From Thermostichus sp047462415 (lineage in GTDB: Bacteria > Cyanobacteriota > Cyanobacteriia > Thermostichales > Thermostichaceae): a DNA stretch of 64,000 nt. The stretch spans positions 121,803-185,802 of the forward strand of contig NZ_JANSJE010000001.1 in the NCBI RefSeq assembly GCF_047462415.1, read 5' to 3'. Position 1 is the first letter of the stretch. Each line of letters starts with the position of its first letter. Positions 41,502 to 50,297 of this stretch are shown here, one piece after another. The translations under genes and the position numbers were made by a program. The notes beneath the pieces are model-generated. The model had not been told where the DNA came from and did not search any database. It saw nothing but the letters and a program-made list of their open reading frames with translations.

Positions 41502-42653
41502 ATGAAAGTCCTGGTTATTGGTGGTGACGGATACTGCGGCTGGGCGACAGCCCTGCACCTGTCTAACAGGGGCTATGAGGTGGCCATTCTCGATTCTTAT
41601 GTCCGCCGCCTCTGGGATCTGCAACTGGGGGTTTCTACCCTGACGCCCATTGCCCAGCTCGAGCAGCGGGTGGATCGTTGGAAGGGCTTGACCGGCAAAG
41701 ATATTCCCATTTTCGTTTGCGACGTCACCAACTACGAAGCCTTGATCTCCTGCATGCGCCGCTTCCCGCCGGATGCCATCGTCCACTTTGGCGAGCAGCG
41801 CTCTGCCCCCTACTCGATGATCAGCCGCGAACATGCGGTGATGACCCAGGTGAACAACGTGGTGGGCACCCTGAACATCCTCTACGCCATCAAGGAGGAA
41901 TTTCCCGATTGCCACCTGGTGAAGTTGGGCACCATGGGCGAGTATGGCACCCCCAACATCGACATCGAGGAGGGGTACATCACCATCGAGCACAACGGCC
42001 GCAAGGATACCCTGCCCTATCCCAAGCAGCCGGGATCCATGTATCACCTCTCCAAAGTGCATGACAGCCACAACATCCACTTCGCCTGCCGCGTCTGGGG
42101 CCTGCGGGCCACCGACCTCAATCAAGGAGTGGTGTACGGCGTGTTAACAGAAGAAACCGGCATGGACGAAGTGCTGATCAACCGCCTCGACTACGACGGC
42201 GTGTTCGGCACGGCTCTAAACCGCTTTTGCATTCAGGCGGCGGTGGGGCACCCACTGACGGTGTACGGCAAGGGGGGCCAAACCCGTGGCTTCCTGGATA
42301 TCCGCGACACGGTGCGCTGTGTGGAGCTGGCCATCGCCCATCCCGCCGAGCCGGGTCAGTTCCGGGTGATGAACCAGTTCACGGAGCAATTTAGCGTGGA
42401 GCAACTGGCGCTGTTGGTGCAAAAGGCGGGGGCCACCCTGGGTCTGAAGGTGGAGATCAACTACCTGGAGAACCCCCGCGTCGAGCTAGAGGAGCACTAC
42501 TACAACGCCAAAAATACCAAGCTCCTAGATCTGGGCCTGCAGCCTCACTATCTGTCTGACTCACTTTTGGATTCGCTGCTCAACTTCGCCCTCAAGTACA
42601 AAGATCGCGTGGATGTGCGGCAGATCCTGCCCAAGGTGAAGTGGAAGGGCTAG
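41502..42653 (+). CDS. sqdB: UDP-sulfoquinovose synthase
   Basis: The 383-residue short-chain-dehydrogenase-like enzyme makes UDP-sulfoquinovose from UDP-glucose and sulfite for the thylakoid sulfolipid. It has an N-terminal GGDGYCGWATALHLS (NAD-binding), GEQRSAPYSM, LGTMGEYGTPNIDIEEG and YHLSKVHDS (Tyr/Lys catalytic pair), plus FLDIRDTVRC. sqdX is not adjacent. It shares its stop with the convergent deacetylase gene (CTAG 42650-42653). Confidence 0.96.
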   Translation: MKVLVIGGDGYCGWATALHLSNRGYEVAILDSYVRRLWDLQLGVSTLTPIAQLEQRVDRWKGLTGKDIPIFVCDVTNYEALISCMRRFPPDAIVHFGEQRSAPYSMISREHAVMTQVNNVVGTLNILYAIKEEFPDCHLVKLGTMGEYGTPNIDIEEGYITIEHNGRKDTLPYPKQPGSMYHLSKVHDSHNIHFACRVWGLRATDLNQGVVYGVLTEETGMDEVLINRLDYDGVFGTALNRFCIQAAVGHPLTVYGKGGQTRGFLDIRDTVRCVELAIAHPAEPGQFRVMNQFTEQFSVEQLALLVQKAGATLGLKVEINYLENPRVELEEHYYNAKNTKLLDLGLQPHYLSDSLLDSLLNFALKYKDRVDVRQILPKVKWKG

Positions 42654-43576
42654 CTCTCTAGGCAAGCTTGGGCCAGGCTCAGCCAGCCGCGGGCCAGATT
42701 CTCCAGGTCATAGCCCCCTTCTAGGCCGAAGACGGTCTTGCAGGTCACCTCCTCCAGGCAAAGGCGGGCCATACGGCCAAAATCTTCCGGCTCCAGCAGC
42801 ATGCTGGCCAAGGGATCCCCTTTGGCACAGTCAAAGCCGGCGCTCACCAGCAGCAAATCCGGCTGGAAGGCCCGCAAGAAGGGCAAAATCTTCTCATCGA
42901 GAGCCTTTTTATAGGCCGACCAGTCTGACCCAGCAGGCAGAGGCACATTGCAGAGGTTGCCGTGGATCCCGGTTTCCTGGGCCAAGCCCGTGCCGGGGTA
43001 GAGGGGAAACTGATGGATAGAGGCATAGGCCAGTTGGGGGTGGCGCTCCACCACTGCCTGCGTGCCGTTGCCGTGATGGACATCCCAATCGAAAATCGCC
43101 ACCCGCCTTACCCCTGGCTGCTCCAGGGCCCAGAGGGCAGCAATGGCGGCGTTGCTGAAGAGGCAAAACCCCATCGCCCGTTCTGGCTCCGCGTGATGCC
43201 CCGGCGGGCGACACAGCACCAAAGCCGGCTGAGCTGCGGCCAAAGCCGAAGCGGAAGCGGCAAGCCAGGCTCCCACCGCCAAGCGCGCCGCCTCGAAGCT
43301 TGCTGCGGAAACGGAAGTATCTGCGTCGATGCGTCCCCCGCCCCTCGCGGCCAACTCGGCCACCCGTTGAATGTGCCAGCGCGGGTGAACCCGCTCCAAC
43401 TCGGCCAGATCGGCCAAGGGGGGATCCCGCCACTCCAGGCAGTCGGCAAAAGAAGCGCTGCGCAGCGCCTTGACAATGGCCTGCAGGCGAGCTGGGCGCT
43501 CGGGATGAAAGGGGCCGGTATCGTGGCGAAGAAAGGTCTCTGAATAGTAGACGGGCAACATACCAGGGCGAGGCAA
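42650..43576 (-). CDS. Histone-deacetylase-superfamily amidohydrolase
   Basis: The 308-residue zinc deacetylase family enzyme has RPPGHHAEPERAMGFCLFSN (catalytic His pair), FDWDVHHGNGTQ (zinc ligands) and SAGFDCAKGDPLA. The active residues are intact. Bacterial members include acetylpolyamine amidohydrolases and acetoin-utilization-type proteins; a polyamine role beside speD-speE is possible but not shown. An alternative start is ATG 43561. Confidence 0.9.
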   Translation of the reverse strand: MPRPGMLPVYYSETFLRHDTGPFHPERPARLQAIVKALRSASFADCLEWRDPPLADLAELERVHPRWHIQRVAELAARGGGRIDADTSVSAASFEAARLAVGAWLAASASALAAAQPALVLCRPPGHHAEPERAMGFCLFSNAAIAALWALEQPGVRRVAIFDWDVHHGNGTQAVVERHPQLAYASIHQFPLYPGTGLAQETGIHGNLCNVPLPAGSDWSAYKKALDEKILPFLRAFQPDLLLVSAGFDCAKGDPLASMLLEPEDFGRMARLCLEEVTCKTVFGLEGGYDLENLARGWLSLAQACLES

Positions 43577-43609
43577 TGTTCTCGCAGTCTAGCCTAAGCC
43601 CGTGCTCCT

Positions 43610-43939
43610 CTACCCGTAAAAAGCTTCCGACATGGATCCCGCATAGGGGTCAACGCCAAAAGAAGCTTGTTGCAGCTTCTGCTTGACCACATCCCGCACC
43701 ACTGAGCGGAGCAATTCCAGCTCAGAGGGGTTGAGCTGATCGTGGCTGGGACACTCATCGGGAGCCAGCCACATGTAGACAGCAGGAACGCGGTTTAGGA
43801 TCTGCTGCATCATCGCTTCCCGCTCCTTGGCGTCATGAAACACCTGCTGATGGGGATGCTCGGTACAGAGGTAATTTTCCAGCTCTCCTAGGGCCAGATA
43901 CTCAACGATATTAACCAACATCTTTTCCATCATGATCAA
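43610..43939 (-). CDS. ComFB-domain protein
   Basis: The 109-residue ComFB-like protein has NIVEYLALGELENYLC, then EREAMMQQILNRVPAVYMWL. Cyanobacterial ComFB proteins have been described as c-di-GMP receptors; binding residues cannot be judged here. It is downstream of a 500-base, low-GC spacer and could respond to signals from there. Alternative starts are ATG 43933 and ATG 43930. Confidence 0.75.
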   Translation of the reverse strand: MIMMEKMLVNIVEYLALGELENYLCTEHPHQQVFHDAKEREAMMQQILNRVPAVYMWLAPDECPSHDQLNPSELELLRSVVRDVVKQKLQQASFGVDPYAGSMSEAFYG

Positions 43940-44435
43940 CGTCCCTCCTAAAAATCCCTGTCACTCTTAAAACAGGTATTAAACAAAGCGTGTGTAAGAT
44001 CTCTTCTGCGGCTAAGCCTTTCCATCTCTATTTACCTCGTTTGTCTTCCCACTTGCCGCTAAAAGCAGCCAACAGGAACCATCAGAAACCGTGAAGATCG
44101 CTTCGCTGGCATCCGGCACCAACGAAAAATTATCGAGCTTCCGAGGAGAGCAGGGTACAGTATTTAACAAAGACTATAGAAGCTTAGCCGCAGTGAGAAA
44201 GAAGATCTCACTCAACCACTCCTCGCCCACCACGCTAGCATACGACTATGTGAAAAATTATGGGAATATCAAGGAACTTACATATTTTTTGACAATTGGC
44301 TAACTTAGCGCGCCAAAGCCGGCTTGGAATACTGCTGAGACAAGTTCTGAGACGCCAGACAGGTGACTGCTGGCCCCAGCTACGGGCTCCGCAAAGCCGT
44401 TGCAGCTTAGGGATCTGAACTCAGAAACAATGAGG
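43940..44435. other. Unusually AT-rich 496-bp spacer with inverted repeat
   Basis: No gene is supported. TGCGGCTAAGC at 44007-44017 and its complement GCTTAGCCGCA at 44182-44192, with AGATCT/AGATCT flanks (about 43998 and 44204), form an 11-base inverted repeat spanning about 185 bases. A 70-codon plus-strand GTG frame (44091-44303) fits no known pattern. The base composition is below that of its surroundings, suggesting a regulatory region or a foreign insert. Confidence 0.45.
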
Positions 44436-44819
44436 CTAGCCCGCCAATGGTAAATCAACTCGCTGGGCCTGGATCCAGAAAGATTCTAGGTCATAGTAGT
44501 TTCTTTCCTCTTGCAAGAGCACATGGACGATGAGATCCGCATAGTCGATCAGAATCCAGGAGCCTGAGTCTTGGCCTTCGATGCGGCGCGGAGCTTGTTG
44601 CCACTTCTCCCAAAGATTTTCCTCAATTGCCCGGGCAATGGCGCGAACCTGTGTAAGCGAATAGCCGCTGATCAAAAGGAAGTAGTCTGCCAGTGTGGAA
44701 ATCTGGGACACATCCAGCAGAACAATGTCGCCACCTTTTTTTTCTTCCGCCGCGCGAGCTGCGCTCAACGCCATGCGATAGATGGGATCCCCGGCAGGGG
44801 CAGGCATAAGCTGTAGCAA
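44436..44819 (-). CDS. rsfS: Ribosomal silencing factor RsfS
   Basis: The 127-residue protein binds uL14 and blocks subunit joining. The family pattern is DIVLLDVSQISTLADYFLLISGYS, then WEKWQQAPRRIEGQDSGSWILIDYADLIVHVLLQEERNYYDLESFW. It is last in the operon lepA-yqeK-rsfS, directly abutting yqeK (stop 44820, start 44819). Confidence 0.95.
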   Translation of the reverse strand: MLQLMPAPAGDPIYRMALSAARAAEEKKGGDIVLLDVSQISTLADYFLLISGYSLTQVRAIARAIEENLWEKWQQAPRRIEGQDSGSWILIDYADLIVHVLLQEERNYYDLESFWIQAQRVDLPLAG

Positions 44820-45470
44820 CTAAAACCCTCCCGAAACGACTGAGTTGCCTTGGAACATAACCTTCTCTAAATCCTTTCTATCTAAAGGATGCAACAGAAA
44901 ATGATTCCGAGTCATGAGGGTGCGCGGATGAATCACCTGATTCCGATCTAGCAAAAATTTTAGGCTCAAGTCACAGACTCCCACCACGGTTTTAGACAAA
45001 TCTACAAAAGCCATCTGCCGCAACCGCTCCAATTCTGGGCTGCTGCCCCGATTCGGCTCCAGAGCATCGGCTACAAAAACCACACAACTCAGCGGATCCA
45101 TGCCGGGCCGCCCCAGGGTGTGGTTGGCAATGGCCGCCAAAATCTCTGCATCCTGTACCTGAAACTGCTCCCGTGCCAGCAGGGATCCCACCTCGGCGTG
45201 GAGAATGTGGGGTTCGGCCCGCTCGATCTCGTCCAGCTCCCGTTCCTGAGCCACCCTTTGCAACAGTTGCTCCGGCGGGAAGGACTTGGCCAGGTCGTGC
45301 ATCAACCCTGCCCAAGCAGCTTTTTGCTCATCCAGCCCATAGTGGGCCGCCAGTTGCCGGGCCATTGCCTCTACCCCCAAGATATGGCGAAGGCGAGGGG
45401 GCGGCACCTGACGCTGTAGCCAGGCCAACACCTCCTCCCGCTGCAGTTGAGCGCCGCTCACCCTAGTCAT
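44820..45470 (-). CDS. yqeK: YqeK-type HD-domain diadenosine tetraphosphatase
   Basis: The 216-residue HD hydrolase has RHILGVEAMARQLAAHYG (His), GLMHDLAKSFPPEQ (HD doublet), HILHAEVGSLLA and NHTLGRPGMDPLSCVVFVADALEPNRG. YqeK proteins cleave Ap4A symmetrically. It overlaps lepA by eight bases and precedes rsfS, the usual order in many bacteria. Confidence 0.92.
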   Translation of the reverse strand: MTRVSGAQLQREEVLAWLQRQVPPPRLRHILGVEAMARQLAAHYGLDEQKAAWAGLMHDLAKSFPPEQLLQRVAQERELDEIERAEPHILHAEVGSLLAREQFQVQDAEILAAIANHTLGRPGMDPLSCVVFVADALEPNRGSSPELERLRQMAFVDLSKTVVGVCDLSLKFLLDRNQVIHPRTLMTRNHFLLHPLDRKDLEKVMFQGNSVVSGGF

Positions 45471-47274
45471 TTTGCAACTTCAGCACCGCCATAAATGCTT
45501 CTTGGGGCACATCCACCGTTCCCACTGCCTTCATGCGTTTTTTCCCCTCTTTTTGCTTTTCCAAAAGCTTGCGTTTGCGGGTCACATCTCCTCCGTAGCA
45601 CTTGGCCAAGACATTTTTGCGCAGGGCCGGTATGGTTTCACGAGCAATCACTTTGGAGCCGATCGCCGCCTGAATGGGCACTTCAAATTGATGGCGGGGG
45701 ATCAGCTCCCGCAACTTGGCAACCAGGGAACGGCCTACATAAAAAGCTTTGTCCCGATGCACAATAGTGGATAAAGAATCCACCACCTCGCCGTTAATCA
45801 AAATGTCCAAGCGCACCAGATCATCCGCACGATAACCCACCATTTGGTAGTCCATGCTGGCGTAGCCACGGGTGCGCGATTTCAATTGATCGAAAAAGTC
45901 GGTGACCACTTCTGCCAGCGGTAGCTCATATACAAGCGTAGCTCGACCCTGCGCCAGATATTTCATGTCCTTAAAGGTGCCGCGTTTGGTCTCGCACAGC
46001 TCCATCACGGTACCGACAAATTCCTCAGGAAGAATCACCTCTACCCTCACAATCGGCTCCTCAATGCTGGTGCGCTCGTTGGGGGAAGGCAGCTTGCTGG
46101 GATTGTCTACCCGAATCACAGAGCCGTTGTTGAGGGTAACTTGGTACACCACCGTCGGAGCTGTAATCACCAAATCGAGGTTGTACTCCCGTTCTAGGCG
46201 CTCCTGAACCACCTCCATGTGCAGCAGGCCCAGAAAACCACAGCGGAAGCCAAAGCCCATGGCAGGGGAAACTTCCGGCTCAAAGTAGAGAGCAGCATCG
46301 TTGAGCTTGAGTTTTTCCAGAGCTTCTTTGAGTTCGGCGTATTGATCGGAGCTGCTGGGGAAGAGGCCACAAAACACCATCGGCTTGGCTTCTTTGTAGC
46401 CGGGCAGAGGTTCAGAGGCCTTGCGATGGACAAGCGTAATGGTATCCCCAACACGGGCGTGTTCCACGCTCTTGATGGCAGCGGCCACGTAGCCCACCTC
46501 GCCCGCATGCAGGGCCTCGACCGGCTCTTGATGGGGGCGCATCACCCCCAGCTCGGTAATCTCGTATTCTCGGCCAGAGGCCATGAAGCAAATCTTGTCT
46601 CCCGTCTTCACCTCCCCATCCATGATGCGCACATAGACGATCACACCGCGGTAGGAGTCGTAGTAGCTATCGAAAATCAAAGCCCGCAAGGGATCCGCCA
46701 CCGTATCCCGTGGCGGGGGCACCCGCTGCACAATAGCCTCTAGGATCTCTTGGATGCCGATGCCCATTTTGGCAGAAGCCAAGATCGCTCCGCTGCAATC
46801 GAGGCCGATTACCTGCTCGATCTCAGCGATCACCCGCTCCGGCTCCGCCCCCGGCAGGTCAATTTTGTTGATCACCGGGATGATCTCTAGGTTGTTCTCT
46901 AGGGCCAGATAGACGTTGGCCAGGGTCTGCGCTTCCACACCTTGAGAGGCATCCACCACCAGCAGCGCCCCTTCGCAGGCTGCCAGGGAGCGGGAGACTT
47001 CGTAGGTAAAGTCCACATGCCCCGGCGTGTCGATGAGGTTGAGCACATAGTTCTGGCCGTCTTGGGCGCGGTAGTTCATGCGGGCCGCCTGCAGCTTGAT
47101 GGTGATGCCCCGTTCCCGCTCCAGTTCCATGTTGTCCAACAGTTGCGGCTTCATCTCGCGAGCTGAAACGGTGCCGGTTTCTTGCAAGAGCCGGTCGGCC
47201 AGGGTGGATTTGCCGTGGTCGATGTGGGCGATGATGGAAAAGTTGCGAATGCGGGAGACGGGAACGTCGGTCAT
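45463..47274 (-). CDS. lepA: Elongation factor 4 (LepA)
   Basis: The 603-residue translational GTPase has G1 HIDHGKST, G2/G3 ERGITIKLQA and DTPGHVDF, G4 NKID, then domains II-V with the characteristic ASMDYQMVGYRADDLVRLDI and C-terminal AIGSKVIARETI...LAKCYGGDVTRKRKLLEKQKEGKKRMK. It promotes back-translocation under stress. First gene of the lepA-yqeK-rsfS set. Confidence 0.97.
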   Translation of the reverse strand: MTDVPVSRIRNFSIIAHIDHGKSTLADRLLQETGTVSAREMKPQLLDNMELERERGITIKLQAARMNYRAQDGQNYVLNLIDTPGHVDFTYEVSRSLAACEGALLVVDASQGVEAQTLANVYLALENNLEIIPVINKIDLPGAEPERVIAEIEQVIGLDCSGAILASAKMGIGIQEILEAIVQRVPPPRDTVADPLRALIFDSYYDSYRGVIVYVRIMDGEVKTGDKICFMASGREYEITELGVMRPHQEPVEALHAGEVGYVAAAIKSVEHARVGDTITLVHRKASEPLPGYKEAKPMVFCGLFPSSSDQYAELKEALEKLKLNDAALYFEPEVSPAMGFGFRCGFLGLLHMEVVQERLEREYNLDLVITAPTVVYQVTLNNGSVIRVDNPSKLPSPNERTSIEEPIVRVEVILPEEFVGTVMELCETKRGTFKDMKYLAQGRATLVYELPLAEVVTDFFDQLKSRTRGYASMDYQMVGYRADDLVRLDILINGEVVDSLSTIVHRDKAFYVGRSLVAKLRELIPRHQFEVPIQAAIGSKVIARETIPALRKNVLAKCYGGDVTRKRKLLEKQKEGKKRMKAVGTVDVPQEAFMAVLKLQND

Positions 47275-47778
47275 AAGAACCTGTCAGGGCAAAGATTTTT
47301 TACAATGCTAGCCTCTTTGGCCCTCTGCCCAGGCCAAGGTTGTCCAGAAGTTAACCGGCAAGGAGGAAGATAGAGTCGTTTCAAACAAGACGAAGACACT
47401 TTGCCGCCGACCCGCCCTCACCCCCGGCCCCTCTCCCGGCCCTCACCCGCGGCCCCTCTCCCAGAGGGAGAGGGGAGTTAGAGCGACAGCATTGCGTAGT
47501 AATAACGAGGTGGAGAAGTGTTTCATTGCTATTTGATAATGACTATAACAACCCTTCTGACGGTTGCCAGAGCAACTTAAAGTGGCTGGGACAGCTTTTC
47601 CCGGCAACGCCGACTATGGTCGGCGTAACGGATGGGTCGCTCGCGTGGCAGCAATCTTACTCAGCAGACTTCCCCTCAAGGCGGAGAAACCAGAAGGAAC
47701 TCAGATGAGTTGTGGCAACTCCGCCAGGGAGCTGTGGGGCCGGCTCAACAGCAGAGGGATCGGCCCAAAATCTCGGCC
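47275..47778. repeat. Spacer with composite dispersed repeat
   Basis: Two CCCTCACCC arms (starts 47415 and 47440, period 25) are followed by CCCAGAGGGAGAGGGGAGTTAG and the second module (GACAGCATTGCGTAGTAATAACG to TTTCATTGCTATTTG, 47484-47537). The remainder holds the lepA upstream region and the labA 3' flank, with no coding signal. Confidence 0.75.
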
Positions 47779-48303
47779 TTACTTGTCTAGCTTCTCGATG
47801 TAGGGGCGAATGTCGTTGAGGTCGATGTAGCGGTCGGTGGCGTTGCGCAGCTCGCGAGCGATCATCCCTTCGGTGGAGACGACCGTAATCAGAGTGTTTT
47901 TGGAGCGCAACAGCTCGACGGCCCGCTCAAAATCGCCATCGCCGCTAAACAAAACGATCCTGTCGTATTGCCCAACGGTGTTGAACATATCGATAACGAT
48001 CTCGATATCCAGGTTGGCCTTCTGGGAGTAGCGGCCGGAGTCTTCGTCTCGATATTCTTTGAGGATCTTGGTGCGTACGGTGAAGCCCAAGCTGATCAGA
48101 GCATCTCGAAAAGCCCTTTGATCGTTGGGATCCTTGATGCCGGTGTACCAAAATGCGTTGACTAGCTCGACATTGGGCTGTGACCTAACAAAATAATCCA
48201 AGACTCGGCGCGGGTCGAAAAACCAGCCATTTTTTTGTTGGGCATAAAACATATTGTTCCCATCGATAAAGATGGAAACCCGCGTGACGGGATGGCGAAA
48301 CAT
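47779..48303 (-). CDS. NYN-domain protein, LabA-like
   Basis: The 174-residue NYN/DUF88 protein has VSIFIDGNNMFYAQ (first acidic patch), DIEIVIDMFNTV and FSGDGDFERAVELLRS (metal-binding Asp), then ELRNATDRYIDLNDI. LabA was found in Synechococcus as a repressor of clock-driven transcription. NYN domains are predicted RNases. Family secure, clock role inferred. Confidence 0.85.
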   Translation of the reverse strand: MFRHPVTRVSIFIDGNNMFYAQQKNGWFFDPRRVLDYFVRSQPNVELVNAFWYTGIKDPNDQRAFRDALISLGFTVRTKILKEYRDEDSGRYSQKANLDIEIVIDMFNTVGQYDRIVLFSGDGDFERAVELLRSKNTLITVVSTEGMIARELRNATDRYIDLNDIRPYIEKLDK

Positions 48304-48452
48304 AAAGATTTTTCCGGGAATATAGGGTGGACTGGTCAGGAAAAGAGGGTGAAAACGAGAGTGTCGATTATCCTAAGGTAAGGGGTGGCTATGGCAGGCC
48401 AGCGCCTGCTGATACCAATCTCTCATCATAGCGAAAACAGGGATCTTTTTCC

Positions 48453-49439
48453 CTAGCTATTAGCCCAGGCGCCTTTGGAGATCAGGGTGGGTTCCGTCTG
48501 CCCTAGGGCATAGCTGGAGCCGGGTCGATCCGCTTGGCTGACATATAGCTCCGCCAATTGTCGGGCCAGGTTGCGGATGCGCCCAATGTAGAGGGTGCGC
48601 TCGGCTACGGCAATGACGCCGCGGGCATCGAGCAGGTTAAAGGTGTGGGAGCACTTGAGCACATAGTCGTAGGCGGGCAGGAGCAGAGACACAGCCAACC
48701 GATCCGGCAACAGTTGTTTCTGCAGCTTCTGGTGTGTGGTTTCGATCAAGCGCTTAGCCTCGGCTTCGTAGAGGCGGAACAATTCCAGCAGCATTTCAGG
48801 GTCGGAATACTCGAAGTTGTAGTAGGACTGCTCCACCTCGTTTTGGAAATAGATTTGTCCATAGGTAATCCGGCCCAGGGAAGGGTGCTCATTCCAGCAG
48901 AGATCGAAAACCGAATCTACCCCCTGCAGGTACATGGCCAGGCGCTCTAGCCCATAGGTAATTTCTACAGAAACCGGGCGACAATCCTGCCCGCCCACCT
49001 GTTGAAAGTAGGTGAACTGGGTAACTTCCATGCCGTCCAGCCACACTTCCCAGCCCACACCCCAAGCCCCCAAGGTGGGAGATTCCCAATCATCTTCCAC
49101 AAAGCGAATGTCGTGCTCTGCCGGGTTGATGCCCAGAGCTTGTAGGCTATCTAGGTACACGTCTTGGATGTTGTCGGGGGAGGGTTTGATCAGCACTTGG
49201 TATTGAAAATAATGCTGCAGGCGGTTGGGGTTTTGGCCGTAGCGCCCATCGGTGGGGCGGCGACAAGGTTCGACATAGGCCACCCGCCAGGGATCTGGCC
49301 CCAGGGCGCGCAAAAACGTGTGGGGGCTCATGGTGCCGGCGCCTTTTTCCAGGTCGTAGGGTTGCAGGATGAGGCAGCCTTGTTCCCCCCAAAACTGCTG
49401 CAGGCGAAAGATCAAGTCCTGAAAGGTGTGGGCTGACAT
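48453..49439 (-). CDS. glyQ: Glycyl-tRNA synthetase alpha subunit
   Basis: The 328-residue alpha chain of the bacterial heterotetrameric enzyme has FQDLIFRLQQFWGEQGCLILQPYDLEKGAGTMSP, then YVEPCRRPTDGRYGQNPNRLQHYFQYQVLIKPSP, the classic signature. glyS is not in the window, as is common in cyanobacteria where the subunits are unlinked. Confidence 0.97.
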   Translation of the reverse strand: MSAHTFQDLIFRLQQFWGEQGCLILQPYDLEKGAGTMSPHTFLRALGPDPWRVAYVEPCRRPTDGRYGQNPNRLQHYFQYQVLIKPSPDNIQDVYLDSLQALGINPAEHDIRFVEDDWESPTLGAWGVGWEVWLDGMEVTQFTYFQQVGGQDCRPVSVEITYGLERLAMYLQGVDSVFDLCWNEHPSLGRITYGQIYFQNEVEQSYYNFEYSDPEMLLELFRLYEAEAKRLIETTHQKLQKQLLPDRLAVSLLLPAYDYVLKCSHTFNLLDARGVIAVAERTLYIGRIRNLARQLAELYVSQADRPGSSYALGQTEPTLISKGAWANS

Positions 49440-49484
49440 GACAAGGGCTGGGCAAAGCTACCCTATCCTACCAATCTCCCCCGC

Positions 49485-50252
49485 TCAGTCGATCAGCTCT
49501 TCTTCTCGATCGGCTGAATCTGAGTAGTCCCACTCGATGGGGGGCATTTGGTCGAAGGCTTGTTTGAGGGCGCTCTCCCAGAGCTTGCGCATCTTGGCCA
49601 GGTAGGGATCCCCGGTGCGCAGGCGCAGGCGGTGGGTAACTTTGAACTGATTGGCCGGCACCATCACCAGGTCGATGGGGGGGCCGACGGAGATGTTGGA
49701 CTTCATGGTGGAGTCGATGGAGAGGAGAGCGCATTTGGCCGCATCCTGCAGCGAGGTTTCGTAGGAGAGGGTGCGATCCAGGATGGGCTTGCCGTATTTG
49801 GTTTCCCCCACTTGCAAAAAAGGCGTTTCTGGGGTGGCTTGAATGCAATTGCCCTGGCTGTAGATCAAAAAAAGGGCCGGCTCCTCGCCGCGGATTTGTC
49901 CTCCCAGCAACAGGCTGCACTGGGCGTCGATGCCGTCTTTTTCCAACCAGGGTCGGTCTTGCTCTTGGATGTAACGAATTTTGGATCCCAGGTAGCGGGC
50001 CACGTCGTAGAGATGGGGAAACGTGTGAAGATTCGCACTTTCCTGCTGTCGCAGATCCCGCTGCACTTCCGTTAAAACGCTCTGGGTAATAGACAGGTTG
50101 CCAGAGGTGCAAATTAAGATTACCCGTTCTTCGGGCAAGGAAAAATCGAACAGCTTCTGATAGGTGGAGACATAGTCCACCCCGGCGTTGGTGCGGGAAT
50201 CTGCTGCCATCACCAAGCCAAAACGGGTGAGGATGCCAAGGCAGTAGGTCAT
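49485..50252 (-). CDS. Anbu-type proteasome-related protein
   Basis: This 255-residue Ntn-hydrolase fold protein starts MTYCLGILTRFGLVMAADSRTNAGVDYVSTYQK. The Thr directly after Met is the expected nucleophile after Met removal. Anbu forms large open rings of uncertain protease activity. In many bacteria it is linked to an alpha-E protein, a circularly permuted ATP-grasp and a transglutaminase-like protein; none is here, and the 5' neighbour is the GTPase at 50298. Confidence 0.88.
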   Translation of the reverse strand: MTYCLGILTRFGLVMAADSRTNAGVDYVSTYQKLFDFSLPEERVILICTSGNLSITQSVLTEVQRDLRQQESANLHTFPHLYDVARYLGSKIRYIQEQDRPWLEKDGIDAQCSLLLGGQIRGEEPALFLIYSQGNCIQATPETPFLQVGETKYGKPILDRTLSYETSLQDAAKCALLSIDSTMKSNISVGPPIDLVMVPANQFKVTHRLRLRTGDPYLAKMRKLWESALKQAFDQMPPIEWDYSDSADREEELID

Positions 50253-50297
50253 GGGAACGATTGGCTCGGCCTTCTGATTGTAGAGGGTTGTAGAGGG

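Noticed and set aside
44091..44303. 70-codon plus-strand ORF in the AT-rich spacer
   Set aside because: GTG start, no ribosome site, no recognisable pattern, and it spans the inverted repeat; I treat the spacer as non-coding.
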